NCBI GenBank assembly: GCA_022496185.1
Contig: WTXG01000004.1
Coordinates: 806,001 to 870,000, forward strand
Length of the DNA: 64,000 bases
Direction: 5' to 3'
Source of the DNA: Multifurca ochricompacta
Taxonomy: Eukaryota > Basidiomycota > Agaricomycetes > Russulales > Russulaceae
Shown here piece after piece: positions 57,640-64,000 of this stretch. Position numbers and translations under genes: made by a program. The notes beneath the pieces were generated by a model that had not been told where the DNA came from, searched no databases, and saw nothing but the letters and a program-made list of their open reading frames with translations. The first letter of the stretch is position 1. Each line of letters begins with the position of its first letter.

Positions 57640-58557
57640 GTGGGACTCATTCACCCCTCTCCCCTTTTTCAAATTTCGGTTTCCTCACACTCTCCAATTC
57701 CCTCCTCTTCCTGGGACATCTCCTCTGAGGCATCTTCGGAGTCCGGACTTATACCAGATATTCCTGTTACAGGGTCCTACCCGGAACGCATTGCATTCGG
57801 GAGCATGCTCTACGACTATCCCAATCATGACCACTATCGCCACAGCTGGGAAGTCAACGCATCTACCCACATACAGGACGTGCGGTCCCGTGTCTTAGAA
57901 CAACCCCTGGATGTTCCTGTTGTACCGAGTCAGTTAGTTGGCAGTTCAAGAGGCGAATCTTATTGTCTTCCCGGACGTGGAAACGATGAGATTTTCTACA
58001 CAGACGAAGCAAACACGAAGCTCAACGGCCGTATGCGTCGCCGATGTTTCAATTGCAAAGCAACTGAGACCTCGACGTGGCGCCGGTCTGTGCTCAGTCT
58101 TGGGAAATTGGTGGGTTTTCATGGTGACGGAATCTATATACCCAATTGACCGAAATGTTTGCAGCTATGTAACAAGTGCGGACTCTTTGAGCGCACGCAT
58201 GCCATCCCGCGGCCGAAAAAATTTCCACGAAGACGGAGGCATAACGCAATATCTGCACTGCGCCCCTCTGCTCATTCGAACACAGAGATTCTCCCTAGCC
58301 GTGGCGCTGTGAATCACCATTACCAAGACTCCCGCCCAACATCATTACCACGTACAACACATCATGTCCACGCCTTGGATCCGACAAACGAAACAGTATT
58401 CCCACCGGAAACACCATGGCCCTCCCCGATTACACCTAATGTCCCCGCATCTCCTGCGCGAGTCGGCTCGTATCATTCCACTTCCGAACAGCCGAAAATA
58501 TTTCACCCAGACCACCAGTTACCGTCCTCAGCCCTTGCGGAGGCTATATGGGTATAG
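57640..58557 (+). CDS. GATA-type zinc-finger transcription factor, copy 2 (start changed)
   Basis: A paralogue of copy 1: the finger CFNCKATETSTWRR plus LCNKCGLFERTHAIPRPKKF has the same C-X2-C-X19-C-X2-C spacing and an intron at the same place. Upstream, SYPERIAFGSMLYDYPN corresponds to the copy 1 N-terminal region. The codon matching the copy 1 ATG is GTT (57679-57681), giving VSSHSPIPSSSWDI where copy 1 has MSSQSPLHLPSWNL. The frame is open from 57607, and the first in-frame ATG is at 57805 (MLYDYPNHDHY). Either translation begins there or an unseen upstream exon supplies the start. The rest of the protein, including the finger, is intact to TAG at 58557. No other domain is present. Confidence 0.75.
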
Positions 58558-61500
58558 GTTCCCCTCCCCCTCCCCCTCCCTCCCCTCCATTTCCCGCCGG
58601 ATCGCGGGAAAATGGACTTTACGTAATCCCAGACTCATTTATTTATTTTTTCTCATTAAAACTCGGCTGATGTGACATTGGTGTATTTACCTGAGTGGTC
58701 AAACGCCACGCCGCTCTGTTCTCTTGCTTTGTTATGTACAGTGTGAGGTAGTCGTTCCTGAAGAGACTTGTAGCGGTGTCGCGTTGCGATTATCCTATGG
58801 CGTAATGATTCACCCCTTCCAAAAGAATTCAGGGAAAAACCACTCGTTCATGGATCGTGAAGCCCTTAGTAGGGGAGCCTTGAGTCGTCCACGACCCAGG
58901 CAGGTGGCTACAACAAGTTGCAACTTGATCAACGTTTCTCGGTTATCCTTAGCGCCTAGCCCTACTGCGTATCATCGGAAAAAAAAAACAGCCTATCCAC
59001 GCAACATGTGACCCTGCCAGTGAACTTGAGATGGAGTTGGACTGCCAGTGGCATTTCTGAGCAGCGATTGGAAGTGACGGTTGTACAAACTTGTAACGAT
59101 TGCTTGCCCCCGTGATCGAGGCGCAACAAGCGAGCCCAGGGTGCATGTGTCATGACCGTCGATTAGGGTTTATGGGTTATGGGATATATCAATCTTCAAT
59201 CTTCAGATGTCCAAGAGTTAAAATGGCGCCAATATCTGAGGTGTCTAATGTAGAGCAAGGCGAAGATTCCGTTCTCTTTCATGGTTTGAGTGGTACATTA
59301 CACGTTGATGGAGGCAGCAGCACAGATTCCTTCATAATTATAGTGAAGCAAGGTCACCCCATGGTGTGGTGTGGTGGATGGTGGATCCTATTTAATTGTC
59401 ATTGTCATCATCAGATTTCATAAAAGACGTAGCCGAGGGTCGGCAACATTACCTAATCGACATTCCCAGGTTATCGCCTTTAGGCCAGGCGCCTACTGTC
59501 CCTCTCCCACTATGATCAGTATTTTTGATAACTGCAATTCAAACCAAACCAGTTACAAAAAAAAAACAGATGAGCTGACCAACGAATTATAGAACCCCAC
59601 CCCCGAAGTTAATCTAACGTGACCCAAAGGGCGTAGAAAACGTCTATCCGACCATGCCCGAGACACGCCTTACATGGCCGAGGCACTTCAACTCGTAACT
59701 ACTACCACCGACGCCATAACGCAATACGTACCTGTCGCGGTGAATCCCGAGCTTGGTAACATTAGACGACGTCGCATTTATCTAGAACTGTGGCGTCTCT
59801 ATGAATCTAAGGCACAGTAGATGACCGATGTGGTGTCGGTGTCCTGATAGATGGACTGTACGACCAACAGAAAGCATGGTTCAGGATTTACAGGTACTTA
59901 CGGAACCCGCATCGTCACGTACAAAGTTGCCCTCCAGATATGCCATATGGTACAAGATGAATAGCTCGTCGTCTTAGGTTGCAAGACGCAAGACCCTTAT
60001 AACGACCCTTATAACGTCGCTTAGCCCCCAGCGATCGTCACTCCTCGGACTCCGAGGTGTAACCCGCACCCGTTCATCCGAAGTCTAGTGTGTCAATTGG
60101 GTTGGATTGTATAAGAGATTGAGACATAGAATGTGGCGAAAGGAATGCCAAGCTGGGGGTTCTCTTGCGCTTTCATCTCGCATCTCGCATCACCTCACGT
60201 CGCACGCCAAACCAGACGAGTTAATGGCAAATGCCAACGCTCCTCGGAAGAAGGGCCGATAATATACCTACCTTCGGGGGCGATCCACCGTCACAAGACT
60301 TGAGCTCTAAGCCCACTCCCCAGCACCTGGACTTTTAATGCCCCTGGTTCTCCCCTGCCGTTCGGTGCAGCAGCAGGAAAAACAAAAACTCGTTCTCTCG
60401 CTCGCGCCTTGCTTGGACATCCTCATTCCGCACAAAGTAGGTGATGGCTCATAAGTGACACCGATGACAGACACTGAAAGACCAAGGGAGGGCTGGTTTC
60501 ATGAGCGATGCTACCTCGAATTCGTGCCCAATACACGAGGATCTCGGAAATTTTAAAATTTAAAATTTAAAAAAGGGAGGGGCTGACGACGTCAACGCGC
60601 AACATGTTGATACATCCCATTGTGGGGGCACTTATTGCAACTGCTTCGACTTGCACTATACCACAATCAGGGAGATAGCTAAGCAGACACGGTAACTTTT
60701 TGTTTTCTTCGCTTTTCGCGCTCCTCGTCAACTCACCTCGACATTCAGGAAGTCGATCGCGATCACCGGAAGAAAAGGTTTTCCGAAAAAAAAAAAAAGG
60801 AGCATGTCGTGGTCGTGTAGATAATAATCAACGCACAACCACTCAATGGACCGAGTCCCGCCTTCCCTGCCCTCCTTTCCCCTGCCCTGGGCCGAACGCC
60901 AATGGTATAAAGCTCAGTGATGGATGTAGGAGCCCCGATCCGAGAGACGCCCTCCTCCTGAACTGCCTAACCCACTCCCTCGCCCGTTCGGAGAGCCTGC
61001 TTTGCGCCATACACCCCCCACCACCCTGGCTAAACTCTTTTTGAACCCTCGCTTAAGCCTTCAATTCTGGAATTCCTGAACAGGGAACTGACTAGGGTCC
61101 GAGTGAACCGGATTATCTAAAAAATCAACACCCCCCGTCACAACCCCCCCTACTTTAAAGTACACACAGAAGGGATATCACCTCCCACCACAACTGTACC
61201 CTGTTATATGGCGAGACTTTAAATAAAATAAAACAAAAAGTCCGACCCGAGTCCCAAAGGAGTTGCACGCTTAATAGGAAAAAAAAAAAAAATCAAGTTT
61301 GGGGTGGATCGTAATTTCTATGGGTGACGATGATACAGAGTAAGATGGATGTGCAGAGTCAAAAAGTAAAGCAATCAAATTGGTATATGAAAGAAGAGGG
61401 TTGTTATGTGATCGCTTGCTTTTACTTGTAAAAGATGTCAGATGCACAGTGGCTGTACTGTCATACTTTTTCAGACGAGCGCGTTTGAACGTTGGCCGTC

Positions 61501-62173
61501 CATGCCCACGATATCCCCTTCCCTTTGATGGGGAACCGTACTAGGGGTTATCACGACGCACGACGGCCACAATTTGAATCACCACACCTGGCAAGGAGCG
61601 AAGATGTCACTCACAGCGAGGCGTGTCGAGTCGGAGCTATTTCGAGGGCGAGCAAATCTACTCGCGGATCGTGGGTGTACAAGTTGAAAGGGGGAGATTC
61701 CGTATTTCGTTATTTGTGAAGCCTAGCTGTAGTTAGGGCCAAAAGACTAAACTTGGGTTTTCAGTAGTAACAACTAAAACAGTTCTTATAATCGTGGTTT
61801 TGGGGTTCTGAGCCAATTCGAATGATCTCAGGTCTCAGATAGGCAGCACCCTACTTGTGAGAGATATTCAAGCGTTCGACGAAACGAAATAGGAAGTGAA
61901 AAGAATACGGACGTCAGCACCGTCGAACAAACCAGAAGACCATTCCTCAGCCTCAGTAAAAAAAAAAAAAAAGCATATTTGATATAGAGGATGAAAGTTG
62001 CTATTATTATGTTGCGATGTGGCTCAGTTTTCAATGCTACGTTGTGTAAAAGTCCGTCAATCCTAAAATTATGCTCCATCACTAGAATCAAAGGGAAGGA
62101 GAGTGGGAAGGCGGGGTAAGTTTGATGAAAGAATACACTAATGTGAAAAAAAAAGGATGAGTTATTATCTGCT
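58558..62173. other. Gene-poor stretch, no gene supported
   Basis: Begins with a polypyrimidine tract (CCCCTCCCCCTCCCCCTCCC near 58561-58580) like that after copy 1. The rest holds only short frames and simple A/T runs (for example near 60547-60572 and 61279-61292). No recognised coding block. Confidence 0.4.
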
Positions 62174-63999
62174 CTAAACAGTCTCCTGGTTGACTGGATG
62201 CTTCTCGTCGTTGAGCACGTCCACCTCGGCTGCGAGGAAAATTTTGCCGCGCCAGAACGCGAGCGCAGTCAGGGCGAATAGGATGAGCCACACCGCACAC
62301 ATCAATGTGGCCATGATCGCGTGCAAGACAAAGAAACCGGGGATATGCAGCGCATCACCAAGGACGCGCAGACTCGAGATCCAGCCCACGTTCGGGAACG
62401 TAAGGGCCCAGCCTGTCATGGGAGAAGGAGCGGGAGGGGAACGTAAACGGGAGGTCAGATTAATGTTAGAAATAAATGAAACTGACATCCAAGGATCTCG
62501 CTGAGGTGCTTGTGAACTTTGAACCAGTAGGGCAGCACACCAAATGTAAAGAAGAAGACGGCGAGACCAAAGAGGAGAAGTCCTATCATCACGCTCGTGG
62601 AGAACCAGATCTCGCCAGCAAGTGGGGAAACGAGATCATGCTGTGTAAGACTGTAGAATGGGGGGGAGAGCATTGTTTTGAGTCAGTATTCTTAGACTGG
62701 GCAAGTAGTTGAAGGAAGGACATTACGAACATTTTGCGGGCGTGTGAGCCAAGGTTGATCAGCGCGAGCGCGGTAAAACCAGGTGGCCCGCAAGCAACAA
62801 ATGCCCCGTTCGCCTGGTGACCTTCCATGAAGCCCGTCTGTGAACCATGATATCAATAGGCCGTCCAGCGTGGACTTTTGGACATACCGTCATAATCCTG
62901 TCGAAGACTCTCTATGAATACACGGGGAAACGTAGATGACATAAGGAAGCGGGTACATACCGGAGAATGTAGATGCAGATATAAAACATGGTCATGAAGA
63001 AGCCAATGCCCTGGAAAAAGTAGCCAACGAACAGCACGCCGATTGCGCGAGTATCGGCGGGATCCATGACTCTCAGGACATTCGCCGCTATGACACCGAC
63101 GAGCATCTAAATTCCTAATTCAGCACACTAGCTGAACACTAAGAGGGAGTCACCTCACCATAGGGAAAATCTACGGACTTTGTAAGGATGAAATAAACGT
63201 GAAAGTGAGTTGGTGCTCACGAGGAAGGCCCACGCCGGGGTAAATGTCTTCACGTCATGGGGCTTATTATACCAGATCATTAGCATTGGGAAGCAGACGA
63301 TGATCGCTAGAAAGACATAGATCCTGAGGCTCATGAGCATTGACAGAAATGTCAGTCGATCACAAATGATTTACCAAAAGAGGACATATATCCCATCTGC
63401 TGATAGATGCCCTGGTATCACCCCGTAGTTGATTGCTCCGATAATAATAGTTGCGAACGATAGCACCTATTGAAACGGTTATTAAGTATGGAAAGTGATG
63501 GGTGCGGTAAATCATTCTTACTATAAGGGGAACAAAAACGCCTTTTGTTGGGTCGTTTATTAATCGCCAGGACTGTCGTGGATACACTGCGATGTGCCAA
63601 TTAACACGACAAGTTTCAAATCAGAGGGCAAAACAATCCCACATAATGCTTGGAGAAGGAGCGTCGATGAGTTGAGGATGAAAAGAGAAAGGTTGACGAA
63701 GAAAAAAACGGTCTCAACGTGCGTCAAGGGCCGGGGTGCTGCTTTAAACCGGACAGCGTAACATAGACTGCACCAGTGCCCATGCCAATAGGGAACTATC
63801 AAGGAATCAATAATGGGATAACTGCCCTGATATCAGATGGCCGACGTACTGCCTGCCATGACCACCCATGGATTCGTCGTGCCAGCCGGCTAACGCGCGG
63901 AGCGGCGACAGACGACTCCTCGGGGTTCAACACAGGCTTCACCTCCACTTCAGTGGCATAGGTTAGAGACGATCGGGCACTGGTGTCCCTACCACTCAT
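62174..63999 (-). CDS. TDT-family transporter (sulfite efflux SSU1 / malate-type)
   Basis: The ATG at 63999 opens a cytosolic N-terminus (MSGRDTSARSSLTYATEVEV, RLARRIHGWSWQ). About ten membrane segments follow, with blocks PIGMGTGAVYVTLSG, VETVFFFVNLSLFILNSSTL, VLSFATIIIGAINYGVIPGH, YVFLAIIVCFPMLMIWYNKP, TFTPAWAFL, FFQGIGFFMTMFYICIYILR, MEGHQANGAFVACGPPGFTA, MIGLLLFGLAVFFFTFGVLP and ALTFPNVGWISSLRVLGDAL. GPPGFTA and the order of helices match the tellurite/dicarboxylate (TDT) family, in fungi often sulfite pumps like SSU1; the true substrate is not shown. Exons are short, including a 12-nt micro-exon at 63159-63170. One base is missing near 63733-63736 in the stretch before P-L-T-H-V-E-T (CCCC where CCCCC is expected). 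The stop is at 62174. Confidence 0.85.
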
Positions 64000-64000
64000 G

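Overview
The window is nuclear DNA of a filamentous basidiomycete, an Agaricomycete and probably a polypore. Genes are cut by many short GT..AG introns of about 50-60 nt, intergenic distances are short in the housekeeping block, and several proteins belong to families I know mainly from polypores (an F-box family, a small secreted cysteine protein, tandem sedolisins, CX2CX19CX2C GATA fingers). There is no bacterial or organellar signature and no convincing tRNA or rRNA.

Layout. 1-12 kb is accessory: the 5' end of a secreted-protein gene, an intact cytochrome P450, a small secreted protein gene, a ~1 kb terminal-inverted-repeat element carrying a polyadenylated-looking insert, and two decayed tandem F-box gene copies. 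About 12.4-44.4 kb is a dense housekeeping block: TMEM14 family, EEF1AKMT4/METTL-type methyltransferase, NDUFAF7, MMS19, a conserved unknown, farnesyltransferase beta (RAM1), SAICAR synthetase (ADE1), mitochondrial Obg GTPase (MTG2), signal peptidase SEC11, TRM82, a zinc-finger-like gene that looks broken, a GH47 mannosidase, two tandem sedolisin (S53) proteases and the DBP9 helicase. About 44.4-62.2 kb is gene-poor; all I can support there is a duplicated pair of GATA-factor genes. The right edge holds a TDT/SSU1-type transporter gene that fills the window to within one base of its end.

How genes relate. Four pairs are head to head over 187-252 bp: TMEM14/methyltransferase, NDUFAF7/MMS19, RAM1/ADE1 and SEC11/TRM82. 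They do not form one pathway but share short intergenic promoters. The accessory part is shaped by local duplication: F-box x2 with a remnant of the TMEM14 3' end, S53 x2 and GATA x2.

Main caution. Many otherwise conserved genes (ADE1, MTG2, SEC11, GH47, both S53 genes, DBP9, the transporter) carry single-base losses that break the frame, and most can be repaired by adding one base to a short homopolymer. Because several of these genes should be essential, I read them as consensus errors rather than decay. By contrast P450, TMEM14, NDUFAF7, MMS19, RAM1, TRM82 and the GATA finger exons read through cleanly. Reading frames for the affected genes are therefore given as overall spans.
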